Below, piece by piece: positions 28,234 to 36,453 of a stretch of DNA of 64,000 nt. The translations under genes and the position numbers were made by a program. This stretch comes from Candidatus Bealeia paramacronuclearis (GTDB lineage: Bacteria; Pseudomonadota; Alphaproteobacteria; UBA9655). The notes under the pieces were generated by a model. That model searched no databases, was not told where the DNA came from, and saw nothing but the letters and a program-made list of their open reading frames with translations. Within the stretch, counting starts at the first letter, position 1. Every line of letters starts with the position of its first letter. Location: NCBI RefSeq assembly GCF_035607555.1, contig NZ_JAVHWZ010000002.1:558001-622000 (forward strand). Direction: 5' to 3'.

Positions 28234-29652
28234 TTATCCTACCGCTTTCAGGTTCGCGTGATTTTGATTTTTAAGTGCCTCAACAATGGGGGCCATCCGT
28301 GTTCCCAAAGATCCCTTAACCATAACGATATCACCGTCTCTTAAATTTTTAAGAAGTGGCTCGATTAATTGTGTAGAGAGATCTTGATGAAGCGCCAACA
28401 TTTGCGCAGGCAATTTTTCCGCAAGCTTTTTCATGTGCGGCCCACAGCAATAGACTTGATCAATTTTGGCTTTCATCAAAGGCTCATAAAGATCCGCATG
28501 ACGATCATCGGCAATATCCCCAAGCTCTCGCATATCCCCAATTATTGCTATCCTCCGCCCTTGCCCTTGCGGAAGGCTTGCTCCCAAAACCGCAATGGCC
28601 GCGCACATAGAAGCCGGATTAGCATTATAACTTTCGTCAATTAAAAGACATTTTCCTTGGAGAAATTCAATTTCATGACGCGTCCCCCGACCTTTCGGAG
28701 GGACCATTTTCAAAAGAGAGCGTGAGGCCTGAATAATATCTCCGCCCACAAGATCCACAGCCAAAAGCACGGACAAGCTATTGAGGGCCCAATGTTTTCC
28801 TGGAATGGGAAGAACGTAAGAAACTATCTTGCCATTCAAAGACGCATCAATATGACTTTCGGATTCTAAAAGTTCACATGCCAAAAGACGGCAATTTGCA
28901 TCCTTATGCTCGCCAAAAGAAACTATGTTCTGAACGCTCGTGCGTTTTGCTTTTTGGTACATATACTCATAAAGAGGATGATCTCGATTAATAACAGCAG
29001 TTCCTCCGGGAACGAGTCCTTCAAAAATCTCTGCTTTGGCGTCTGCAATCTCTTCCAAAGATTTAAAAAAGGCCGCATGAGATTCGGCAACTGTTGTGAT
29101 AATCGCCACATGCGGGGCAACCATTTTGGTAAGAGGTCGAATCTCACCGGGATGATTCATACCAATTTCAAATACGCCAAACTGGGTATTTTCAGGCATA
29201 CGGGCCAAACTTAAAGGCACACCCCAATGATTATTATAACTGGAAAGACTGGCCGTGGTCCGACCTTGATCAGAAAGAGCACACTTGAGCATCTCCTTTG
29301 TGCCCGTTTTTCCAACACTTCCTGTCACCCCAATACGTTTGGCGTTTTGTGCTCTTTCACGTGAAAAAACACCCATATCTTGAAGCGCCGTCAATGTATC
29401 AGTCACAATTATAAGAGAATCAGATTCAGCTAATCCTTCAGGAATTTTTGAAACCAACGCGCCAGAAGCCCCTTTTTCAAGGGCCTCTTTTACATAAATA
29501 TGTCCATCCCCATTGTCACCATAAAGGGCCACGAAAAGATCAGCTTTTTCAAGGGTCCGGGTATCAATGGAAATTCCGTTCACTTTATTAAAGGGCTGTG
29601 CACATTTTCCAGAAGTTGCTTTCGTAATTTCATCAGAAGTCCACATTGTCAT
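28234..29652 (-). CDS. murF: UDP-MurNAc-tripeptide--D-alanyl-D-alanine ligase
   Basis: This Mur ligase of about 472 residues adds D-Ala-D-Ala, completing the UDP-MurNAc-pentapeptide. The ATP loop GVTGSVGKTGTKEM, the conserved SYNNHWGVPLSLA, FEIGMNHPGEI and the C-terminal LIDESYNANPASM and KGSLGTRM are visible. The start is ATG 29652, 6 bases after GGAGG. GTG 29658 and ATG 29646 are alternatives. It overlaps murE by a few bases. Confidence 0.95.
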   Translation of the reverse strand: MTMWTSDEITKATSGKCAQPFNKVNGISIDTRTLEKADLFVALYGDNGDGHIYVKEALEKGASGALVSKIPEGLAESDSLIIVTDTLTALQDMGVFSRERAQNAKRIGVTGSVGKTGTKEMLKCALSDQGRTTASLSSYNNHWGVPLSLARMPENTQFGVFEIGMNHPGEIRPLTKMVAPHVAIITTVAESHAAFFKSLEEIADAKAEIFEGLVPGGTAVINRDHPLYEYMYQKAKRTSVQNIVSFGEHKDANCRLLACELLESESHIDASLNGKIVSYVLPIPGKHWALNSLSVLLAVDLVGGDIIQASRSLLKMVPPKGRGTRHEIEFLQGKCLLIDESYNANPASMCAAIAVLGASLPQGQGRRIAIIGDMRELGDIADDRHADLYEPLMKAKIDQVYCCGPHMKKLAEKLPAQMLALHQDLSTQLIEPLLKNLRDGDIVMVKGSLGTRMAPIVEALKNQNHANLKAVG

Positions 29653-31163
29653 TTGCACCCTCCTTCACACCAATATTTTTGAACCATTTTCACATCATCA
29701 AAATCGCGAATATCATTACCTATGATTTGATACGCCTCATGGCCTTTTCCTGCAACTAAAAGAATGTCCCCTGACTTTAATTCTTGAATCCCTGTGTAAA
29801 TAGCTTCTTCTCGATCTCCAATTTCAATGGCCTCAGGACAAGTTTTGAGAATTGCTTGTCGAATTTTCATTGGATTTTCGGATCTGGGGTTATCATCTGT
29901 CACAATAATTTTATCAGCATAGCGTCTTGCAATTTGCCCCATCAAGGGCCGTTTTGTAACATCACGATCGCCCCCACATCCAAACACCAAAATCAATCGA
30001 TTTTCAGCATGCGGCCGCAAGGCCTTCAATGCATTTTCAAGAGCATCTGGCGTATGCGCATAATCAACATAAGCGCTTTTTTGAGGGCTTAATCCCGCAC
30101 ATTCCATACGCCCAGGAACTCCCTCTAATTTTTGGGTACATTCCAAAATATGTTCCAAATTCGCAACACCACTTTTCAAAACAACGCCGATGGATGCCAA
30201 AATATTAAGTGCTTGAAAGCTTCCTGCAAAGGGAAGATAAAATTCGTGGGTTTTTCCAAAAATCTCGCATTTTAAATGTTGACCTTTATGATCGGGTTTT
30301 ACGCTTAGCAATTTGAATTCGCGTGCTTGCTTTCCATAACTCCAAACAGAGTGATTTCGGGATTCACAAATCGCCTTTACGTCCTCAAATTTGGGATCGT
30401 CAGCACATAAAATCGCCAAACCATCAGATGACAAAAGCTCATTAAAAAGACGCATCTTGGCCGCAAAATAAGACTGCATGCTTTTGTGATAATCCAAATG
30501 ATCTCGAGTAAAATTTGTAAAAACACCTACGGTTAAATTCACGTCATCCAGTCGATATTGATCCAGTCCATGGCTTGAGGCTTCAAAAGCACAGTGCTCC
30601 ACACCTTGAAATTCAAGAATTTCCAGAGTTTCCCGCAATTCAACAACATTCGGGGTTGTGAGCGCCTCAAGCGTTGGCAACTTCTCTTTTGAAATCCCTT
30701 CTACTTGAAGCCCCAAGGTTCCAAAGCTTGCGGCCTTTTGCCCCACCCCCCCCCAAAGCTGACGCGCAAAAGTGACAACAGAGCTTTTACCATTGGTACC
30801 TGTGACTGCCGCTATAAATTGAGGCGTTTTTGGATAGAATTTTCCGGCCAAAACAGAAAGGGCTTTCCTAACATTGGGAGATTTGAGAAACACAATATTT
30901 CGGGGGTCATTGGCAAATATATCGGCCATCTCAACAGCCACTTGCATATCCGCCAGAATGACTTTAGCGCCACTCCCCACGGCATCCTTAATAAATTTTC
31001 CCCCGTGGGTATGAGCCCCCAAAATGGCTGCAAAAAGAAACCCATCTTGGACTCGCCTGGAATCAGGGGTTAATCCTTGGATCTCAAGATCAGGCAGATC
31101 CTCTGAAACTCCATAAATCAGTCCATCAATGAGACACGATTTTAAGGAAATCCCCATCCTCAT
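29649..31163 (-). CDS. murE: UDP-MurNAc-L-Ala-D-Glu--meso-DAP ligase
   Basis: This 504-residue Mur ligase adds the third stem residue. The DNPR motif (DDNPRSENP) indicates meso-diaminopimelate as substrate, so the cell wall is of the usual Gram-negative type. The ATP loop AVTGTNGKSSVVTF, the central NFTRDHLDYHKSM and the C-terminal GCGGDRDVTKRP are present. It overlaps ftsI by 4 bases. Confidence 0.96.
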   Translation of the reverse strand: MRMGISLKSCLIDGLIYGVSEDLPDLEIQGLTPDSRRVQDGFLFAAILGAHTHGGKFIKDAVGSGAKVILADMQVAVEMADIFANDPRNIVFLKSPNVRKALSVLAGKFYPKTPQFIAAVTGTNGKSSVVTFARQLWGGVGQKAASFGTLGLQVEGISKEKLPTLEALTTPNVVELRETLEILEFQGVEHCAFEASSHGLDQYRLDDVNLTVGVFTNFTRDHLDYHKSMQSYFAAKMRLFNELLSSDGLAILCADDPKFEDVKAICESRNHSVWSYGKQAREFKLLSVKPDHKGQHLKCEIFGKTHEFYLPFAGSFQALNILASIGVVLKSGVANLEHILECTQKLEGVPGRMECAGLSPQKSAYVDYAHTPDALENALKALRPHAENRLILVFGCGGDRDVTKRPLMGQIARRYADKIIVTDDNPRSENPMKIRQAILKTCPEAIEIGDREEAIYTGIQELKSGDILLVAGKGHEAYQIIGNDIRDFDDVKMVQKYWCEGGCK

Positions 31164-32884
31164 TGTCCTTGAGGCATATAGCTGGCATCAATTAACATCG
31201 ATGCATTGGGTAACTTTTCAAATTCAATTCTTGAAGTTGGCATCACCTTCAAAACCGCAGCCATCCTTCTAATCACATTCGCAGTTACAGGGGCCGCGTT
31301 CCATCCGGCCATATTAAATCCATAGGTACCCTCAACTGCCTGTGGTTTTTCCAAAATAATAATGAGGGCATATTGAGGGTCACTCATGGGAAACGCCGAC
31401 AAGAAAGTAGCCCGATTGCTCTTTTGTTTGTAAGATCGACCCTCAAGTGTGTTCGCCGTCCCCGTCTTTCCGCCCACCTCAAAACCTGCCACTTTGGCTT
31501 TTCCTCCCGTTCCAATGGAGACTTGCATATATAATAATTTTTTCATGGCATCCGAGGTTTCCGAAGAAACCACACGCACACTTTCATGAGTTGTCGCATC
31601 ATTAACTTTTAAAAGAGTGGGCTTTTTCATCATTCCATTATTGATAATACCCGCAACAGCTGTAATCAACTGTAAAGGACTGACCGCAACGCCATAACCA
31701 TAAGACGCCGTAATTAAAGTCGCCTCAGACCAATTTTTAGGATACATGGGAGATCCGACTTCTGGAAGCTCCAATGGAGAGGGTTGGAAAAAACCCAAAC
31801 TCTTAAAAAAGTTTTTTTGTCGTTCCTGCCCTACTTGCAGCGCCATCTTAATAGATCCAATATTGGAGGAATGAATAAAAATATCGGCCACTTTGTAAGC
31901 TCCCACATGGGGGTGAGTGTCTGTAATTTTAAAACGACCCAATCGATAAGGCCCCGTCACATCATATTGAGAATAAAGATTACCAAGTCCACTTTCCAAT
32001 AACATTGCCGTATTGATAATCTTAAAACTCGAGCCCATTTCATAAATGCCGAGCGTATTGCGATTAAAAAGGACATCTTCATTTGCGCCAATTTTCTTGA
32101 CTTGGTTAGGATCAAAATCTGGCAAAGAAACCATCGCCAAGATCTCCCCAGTTTTAACGTTCATGACAATTCCACTGGCTCCAACAGCTTTAAACTTGGC
32201 AATGCCCGCCATTAATTCATCCCGCAAAATATGCTGAACGCGCAGATCCAAACTCAACTGAAGTTTTTCTTCACCGGAAATCAAAAGCTCATTATATTGC
32301 TTTTCAATGCCCGAAATTCCACGGTTGTCAATATCGGTAAATCCCATCACATGGGCGGCCAAGGCACCGTGAGGATAAACACGACGCTCATCTTTTTGAA
32401 AGTAAATTCCAGGGATTCCAAGCCTTAAAACTTCCGCTTGTTTTGTAGGCGTCAAATGGCGCGCGATCCACACGAATCCTTTGTCCGATTGAAGACGGGT
32501 GAGTACATCTTTGTAATTGAGCTCTGGCAAAACAGTTAAGAGTTTAGCGGCCGCCTCTTGAGGGTCTAAAACAACTTTAGCATTGGCGTAAAGAGAGTAG
32601 GTCCGAAGACTTGTGACCAAAACCTCACCATTGCGGTCCACAATATCACCACGCACCAAAACTTTGCTGCGAGAATTGGATTCAGAGGCCAAAGACGAAG
32701 CGCCAGAGTGACGCAATATACAAAGATCAAAGAGTCGAAAGCTAATGACAACAAAGGCCAAAATAAAAACAACCCCCAACATCACAAGGCGCGTTTTTGT
32801 CATGTCCATATGATGATGGACCGTCTCCTGGCGACTCCATTTTTGATCTTGAAGATCGGTAAAGTAAGTCTTCTTTTGGGTCAT
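31160..32884 (-). CDS. ftsI: Septal transpeptidase FtsI (PBP3)
   Basis: This 574-residue class B penicillin-binding protein crosslinks septal peptidoglycan with FtsW. It has a cytoplasmic tail, one membrane helix (about 32-52, LVMLGVVFILAFVVISFRLF), the dimerisation/pedestal domain, then the transpeptidase domain. The active-site SxxK is in EMGSSFKIIN, SxN in IHSSNIGS and KTG in GGKTGTAN. It overlaps ftsL by 4 bases. Confidence 0.96.
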   Translation of the reverse strand: MTQKKTYFTDLQDQKWSRQETVHHHMDMTKTRLVMLGVVFILAFVVISFRLFDLCILRHSGASSLASESNSRSKVLVRGDIVDRNGEVLVTSLRTYSLYANAKVVLDPQEAAAKLLTVLPELNYKDVLTRLQSDKGFVWIARHLTPTKQAEVLRLGIPGIYFQKDERRVYPHGALAAHVMGFTDIDNRGISGIEKQYNELLISGEEKLQLSLDLRVQHILRDELMAGIAKFKAVGASGIVMNVKTGEILAMVSLPDFDPNQVKKIGANEDVLFNRNTLGIYEMGSSFKIINTAMLLESGLGNLYSQYDVTGPYRLGRFKITDTHPHVGAYKVADIFIHSSNIGSIKMALQVGQERQKNFFKSLGFFQPSPLELPEVGSPMYPKNWSEATLITASYGYGVAVSPLQLITAVAGIINNGMMKKPTLLKVNDATTHESVRVVSSETSDAMKKLLYMQVSIGTGGKAKVAGFEVGGKTGTANTLEGRSYKQKSNRATFLSAFPMSDPQYALIIILEKPQAVEGTYGFNMAGWNAAPVTANVIRRMAAVLKVMPTSRIEFEKLPNASMLIDASYMPQGQ

Positions 32885-33240
32885 TCACCCATCCTCATCG
32901 ATGCCAAAATTGCCTGCACTTCTGGATCCCTATCTCCTTGAGGAAGCGGTCCTTCAGAAGTCGGTTCAAATGCCGTCAAAATGGTTGCCATTTGCTGGGC
33001 TTTAACGGGCTCAATATCTAAAAATTTCTCAGCCAAAGCCTGCAGTCTCCGTGGCTCATTCAAATACGCCCACTCGGCCTTTAAAATATGAAGTGCTTCT
33101 TTTTCCTCTGCCATCAAATGCAACGTTTTCGATATTCCCTCTTCCAAAGATTGAACTTCGTATTTTACCTGAAAAAGAGCAAACCCGACAAGAGAGGCAA
33201 GCATCAAAAAAAACGCAGATGAACGACTAATCATTGACAT
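32881..33240 (-). CDS. ftsL: Cell division protein FtsL
   Basis: This small single-pass protein of about 119 residues has a short cytoplasmic end, a membrane helix (AFFLMLASLVGFALFQV), then a periplasmic heptad-rich helix. It would form the FtsQLB complex that triggers septal synthesis. The start is ATG 33240, with GAGGAA a few bases upstream inside the end of rsmH; the open frame extends 11 codons further. Sequence conservation is low in this family, so position supports the call. Confidence 0.88.
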   Translation of the reverse strand: MSMISRSSAFFLMLASLVGFALFQVKYEVQSLEEGISKTLHLMAEEKEALHILKAEWAYLNEPRRLQALAEKFLDIEPVKAQQMATILTAFEPTSEGPLPQGDRDPEVQAILASMRMGE

Positions 33241-34178
33241 GGCATTTCCTCTTCTCGTGTGCGAATTCCCCACCGCAGCTTGGCCGAGCGTGCGCGAGGA
33301 TTGTTTTCAGTTTCTTCTCGGGAGGCAGCAATCACTTTGGTCTCCGCCAGTTTAAAAGTTGGTTTTTGTGGGATCTCTGCCAAAGGCACATGACGGGACC
33401 CCTGCCCCATCCGTCCTGCACGGGATTTAAAAAACTCTTTGACGATGCGGTCTTCCAAAGAATGAAAACTCACAACAACCAATCGACCTCCATCGGAGAG
33501 AAGCTCTTCACTAGCTTCAAGACCGCGCTCAAGCTCCCCAAGTTCGTCATTAACGGCGATCCGCAAGGCTTGAAACGTGCGCGTGGCCGCATCAATATCA
33601 CCTGGCTTTGAGGGTACAACACGACGCACCAAATCCGCCAATTCTTGCGTTGTGGAAAAAGGAATTTCCCGACGCGCCTCCACAATGGCTTTGGCAATGC
33701 GGCGAGATTTTCGCTCATCACCATAACGATAAATAATATCGGCAAGCTCTTCTTCAGATTTTGTATTCACCAAATCTGAAGCCGTTGGTCCGCTTTGGCT
33801 CATGCGCATATCCAAAGGCCCCTCACCGCGAAAAGAAAATCCCCTCGAAATTTCATCAAACTGGGGTGATGAGACACCTAAATCAAAAACGATTCCATCA
33901 TAAGCATTTTTGGGCACAGCAGATTTCATATCTCCAAAACAGGTCTTATAAAGGGAAAAATGGCGGGGATATTTTTCCTTTAAATGTGCCCCTCTTTCAA
34001 TTGCATCAGGATCACGATCCAAGGCCACAACATGCACATCTTCAGCAAATTCTAAAATGGCTCGGGAGTAGCCCCCGGCCCCAAAAGTCGCATCAATGTA
34101 AATTTTGTGGGGTGAGGGCTTAAGCACCTTTAAAACTTCATCTCGCATAACAGGAACGTGCACGGACATAGATTTCAC
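33231..34178 (-). CDS. rsmH: 16S rRNA m4C1402 methyltransferase RsmH
   Basis: This 315-residue MraW/RsmH enzyme methylates C1402 in the ribosomal P site using SAM. It begins VHVPVMRDEVLKVL, followed by the SAM motif DATFGAGGYSRAIL, GIVFDLGVSSPQFDEISRGF and VVSFHSLEDRIVKEFF. The start is GTG 34178 overlapping the mraZ stop, or ATG 34169. The 3' end overlaps ftsL. Confidence 0.96.
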   Translation of the reverse strand: MKSMSVHVPVMRDEVLKVLKPSPHKIYIDATFGAGGYSRAILEFAEDVHVVALDRDPDAIERGAHLKEKYPRHFSLYKTCFGDMKSAVPKNAYDGIVFDLGVSSPQFDEISRGFSFRGEGPLDMRMSQSGPTASDLVNTKSEEELADIIYRYGDERKSRRIAKAIVEARREIPFSTTQELADLVRRVVPSKPGDIDAATRTFQALRIAVNDELGELERGLEASEELLSDGGRLVVVSFHSLEDRIVKEFFKSRAGRMGQGSRHVPLAEIPQKPTFKLAETKVIAASREETENNPRARSAKLRWGIRTREEEMPCQ

Positions 34179-34645
34179 GCTCCCTCGCCAGACAAGGCAG
34201 AGCGCAGCTTGACAGTGGCTTGTTTGTCTTGAACACGAAGGCGGGCGCTCTTCTGCTGCTCTTCAAACGCTTGTGGATTCCAAATTTGAAAGGTGGCGCC
34301 GCGACCCACAAAGGCCGCTTCCGTTTGAATTCCAGCATGAACAAGCAAGGGCTCAGGCAAAATCACGCGACCTTCGCCGTCGAAGGGGAGCAGCTGTGAA
34401 TCGGCGAAAATAGTGGCCGTTAAGTCATCTTGCATATCCGAGAACAAATCTAACTCGTCCACGCTGGCACTAAGGCGCTGCATACGCTCAATTCCCATTC
34501 CTTCAATAGCCGGAAACTTATACGACCGAAAAACCACAATGCCTTGAAAAGGTTGTTGAGCAAGGGCCTGACGAAAAGATGCCGGAACAGAAATCCGACC
34601 CTTTTTATCAATCTTATTCACATAGGTAGACAGGAAGAGTGTCAT
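34175..34645 (-). CDS. mraZ: Transcriptional regulator MraZ
   Basis: This 156-residue protein has two SpoVT/AbrB-like halves, each with the DxxxR motif (DKKGRISVPASFR and DGEGRVILPEPLL). It forms rings that bind direct repeats in the dcw promoter and repress it. It is the first gene of the dcw operon. Its probable operator lies about 80-125 bases upstream at 34727-34771. Confidence 0.95.
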   Translation of the reverse strand: MTLFLSTYVNKIDKKGRISVPASFRQALAQQPFQGIVVFRSYKFPAIEGMGIERMQRLSASVDELDLFSDMQDDLTATIFADSQLLPFDGEGRVILPEPLLVHAGIQTEAAFVGRGATFQIWNPQAFEEQQKSARLRVQDKQATVKLRSALSGEGA

Positions 34646-34726
34646 GCCCTTTATCTTTCTTCCTCTGAAATGCTGCGCCCGTAGTCATACCGCCCAAAGG
34701 CGGAAAGGAGTCTTTCTCCTCCTATT

Positions 34727-34771
34727 ATGGGATATCATGGGGCAAGATGGGAGTCAATGGGATTTTATGGG
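34727..34771 (+). promoter_or_regulatory. MraZ operator: five ATGGG repeats at 10-bp spacing
   Basis: ATGGG begins at 34727, 34737, 34747, 34757 and 34767, exactly one helical turn apart. E. coli MraZ binds TGGGN repeats separated by 5 bases, and this matches that pattern with more copies. On the minus strand the array overlaps a -35-like TTGACT (34752-34757) with a weak -10 region near 34729-34734, so binding would block dcw transcription. Confidence 0.85.
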
Positions 34772-34785
34772 AAAACCCCACAGAC

Positions 34786-34794
34786 TTATCCACA
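34786..34794 (+). promoter_or_regulatory. Consensus DnaA box
   Basis: TTATCCACA is a perfect high-affinity DnaA box, 15 bases beyond the MraZ repeats. A single box is not an origin. It may link the dcw operon to replication initiation, or be chance. Confidence 0.45.
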
Positions 34795-34865
34795 GAGGCG
34801 CACAGGTGCGGACGTTTCGCAAAATCAATCAACGACTTGTGTTTTTGATCTATTTCGAAAATCTA

Positions 34866-34893
34866 CTGTGAAAAAATGTTCCTTTTTTCACAG
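34866..34893. terminator. Perfect 11-bp hairpin upstream of dcw
   Basis: CTGTGAAAAAA and TTTTTTCACAG form perfect arms around a 6-base loop. The A/T tracts could make it a weak bidirectional terminator, insulating the dcw promoter from the insertion zone, or a protein-binding site. Confidence 0.45.
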
Positions 34894-34932
34894 GGGAAAA
34901 ATCAAGAACACATCCCCTCCCCCTGAAATGAC

Positions 34933-36062
34933 GGCTTTGTTCGGGAGGGTGTAAAAAGGGGGTTGAAAATTTCTGCGGGAGCTTGTTGAATTAGGCAAAT
35001 TTGACAGTCAGAGTGAGAGAAAATGCCTTACAATCCACATTTGAAATCTGGAGAAAAGCGAAAGCGGCCAAAGTCACAATACAGGGTGACGAACTGGCGA
35101 GAGTACAACCAAAGTCTGAAGAAACGTGGCAAACTGAGAGCTTATTTACCCAATGGCCATCTCAAGGAAGTCCTTTTCAATTCTGAATCTTATGTTGAGG
35201 GTGCCTCTGGGCGATCAAGTGTCTATAAACCTGCCTATATTCAGTTGGCGTATACGTATTATAGGTTGTTCGGAAACTTAGGGATCCGGCAAGTGACGGG
35301 TTTTCTTGAGGATCTCTGGGAGCAACTGCATTTGGATATCCCCGTTCCGAGTTTCGGGACCTTGAGTGACGCGTTTGCGTCTCTCCCTATAGAGGTCCAA
35401 CGTTTTTGTGACAATGTGGCCCGACGTTTGGCCAAAGGTGAAAACATAGCCCTCATTATGGATAGTACGGACATGAGATTTCCCAAAGCTCATGACTGGT
35501 ATGAGAAGAAGTATGGGAGCCGCTCTCAAAAAAGACCGATCCGCAAGATGCGATCTCGACATGGACACGCATGTTGCTGAGGTGACAGAAGGCACAGACT
35601 CCGACATTGGGCAGATGGATGCCCTGATTCCCAATGAGATTCGTCAAATCTTGGACCAGATCTTTGCTGATAAGGCCTACTGCGATCATGAAAGAGCTCA
35701 AGCCCTTATTGATGAGGGAATTATTCCTGTGATTCCGCCACCCAAGACGGCAATTGTTCATGGAAAGCCGGAGACGAACTGGCATAATTTTCTGGTCTTT
35801 TATATTCAAAGGAAAGGATCCATCTATGCGTTTCACCAAAAGTTTAGCTATGGACTTCGGGAAAGAGTCGAAGCCCATTTCTCTCGGATAATCCGCTGCC
35901 TGGGCAATAGCTTCAAAACGATTAAGCTGGAATCCCAAAAGGCGGAAGCCGTCATTATCGCCAACGTCCTCAACCTTTGGAACTCCTTTGGCAGACCCGT
36001 CACTGTTAAAATAGGATAATTCTGTCTATACTACACCTGAACCTACCCTCCCGAACAAAGCC
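34933..36062 (+). mobile_element. IS5-family insertion sequence (frameshifted)
   Basis: An 1130-bp element has perfect 17-bp terminal inverted repeats (34933-34949 and 36046-36062, starting GGCTTTGTTCGGGAGGG). It contains one transposase gene broken by a frameshift. I see no target duplication at the two junctions, so one flank may have been lost or rearranged. It sits 288 bases upstream of mraZ and truncates a small secreted-protein gene on its right side. Confidence 0.87.
35023..36019 (+). pseudogene. IS5-family transposase with frameshift
   Basis: The N-terminal part (35023-35580) carries the first catalytic Asp in LIMDSTDMRF. The C-terminal part, in the next frame and open until 36019, carries the second Asp in FADKAYCD and the Glu in LRERVEAHFSRI. 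The frames join near 35550, where one extra base converts MDLDMDTH to a run ending in a stop. The shift is +1, unlike the -1 programmed frameshifts typical of IS elements, so inactivation is likely. Confidence 0.82.
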
Positions 36063-36366
36063 ATGGGAATGGTTACCGTGGGAATGATGGGTATTCAAAT
36101 CCTGTTGTTGAGGCTTGCAACCATTATTTTCACTATAGTTTTTATATTCAGTCTTTTCATTGCTAGCATTTAGCGAGCCTGCTGCAGTGTGAACCTCCAC
36201 GGGGCAAGCCCCGTGGTATCTCGTTGGCCTAAAGGCCAAGTTCAAGCTGCGCTTGCCTCATATCACTAATTATATGAGGGGCGCTTCATCCATGGGACAA
36301 GCCCCATGGTTTTATGCGCGTATAAATTAGGAAAACGCCCATTGCTACCAATTTGAATTTATTCAT
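36063..36366 (-). pseudogene. Broken gene for a His-rich secreted peptide
   Basis: Reading from ATG 36366 (AGGGAG upstream), the start is MNKFKLVAMGVFLI, then a miniature IS200 element occupies 36189-36324. Removing that element rejoins the frame exactly as LITAAGSLNA, completing a good signal peptide. A short mature part follows with one Cys and the His-rich end THHSHGNHSHG. The IS5 at 36062 cuts off the 3' end. Its leader is homologous to that of the gene at 37685-38089. Function is unknown; the His cluster suggests metal binding (inference). Confidence 0.7.
36189..36324 (-). mobile_element. IS200-derived miniature element, copy 2
   Basis: A 136-bp non-coding element whose 113-bp core (36197-36309) is identical, inverted, to 15236-15348. 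It has both hairpins, the left-end motif TATACGCGC abutting ATT, and a right-end tail GGTTCAC like that of the full IS200. It interrupts the signal peptide of the small secreted-protein gene. There is no target duplication. Confidence 0.88.
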
Positions 36367-36427
36367 TTTTAATCTCCCTATTGCAATATTTTTGTTTTAT
36401 ATGGTTTATTCAAGTTTCACCGTTGAA

Positions 36428-36439
36428 AAGCATATCATA
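36428..36439 (-). promoter_or_regulatory. Shared 12-mer upstream of secreted gene 1
   Basis: TATGATATGCTT (minus strand) begins 73 bases before ATG 36366. It recurs at the identical distance before ATG 38049. It contains a -10-like TATGAT. The IS481 left end begins 15 bases beyond it, where a -35 would lie. Confidence 0.6.
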
Positions 36440-36453
36440 CTTTTGAAAAACTT

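Noticed and set aside
34727-34771. CRISPR or simple satellite
   Set aside because: Units are 10 bp with only a 5-base core conserved, located in the mraZ promoter; this fits operator boxes, not an array. No CRISPR-like repeat-spacer pattern was seen anywhere in the window.
34786-34794. Replication origin suggested by a perfect DnaA box
   Set aside because: There is only one box, no cluster, no AT-rich unwinding region with repeats, and no typical origin neighbours.
35023-36019. Programmed frameshift in the IS5 transposase
   Set aside because: The required shift is +1 and the run of six A near 35527-35533 is upstream of the frame break; programmed cases are usually -1. Mutation is the simpler reading, though not proved.
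36006-36245. Continuous 79-codon minus-strand frame
   Set aside because: Its first residues come from the miniature element and its last from IS5. Only the middle belongs to a real gene, reported as a pseudogene.
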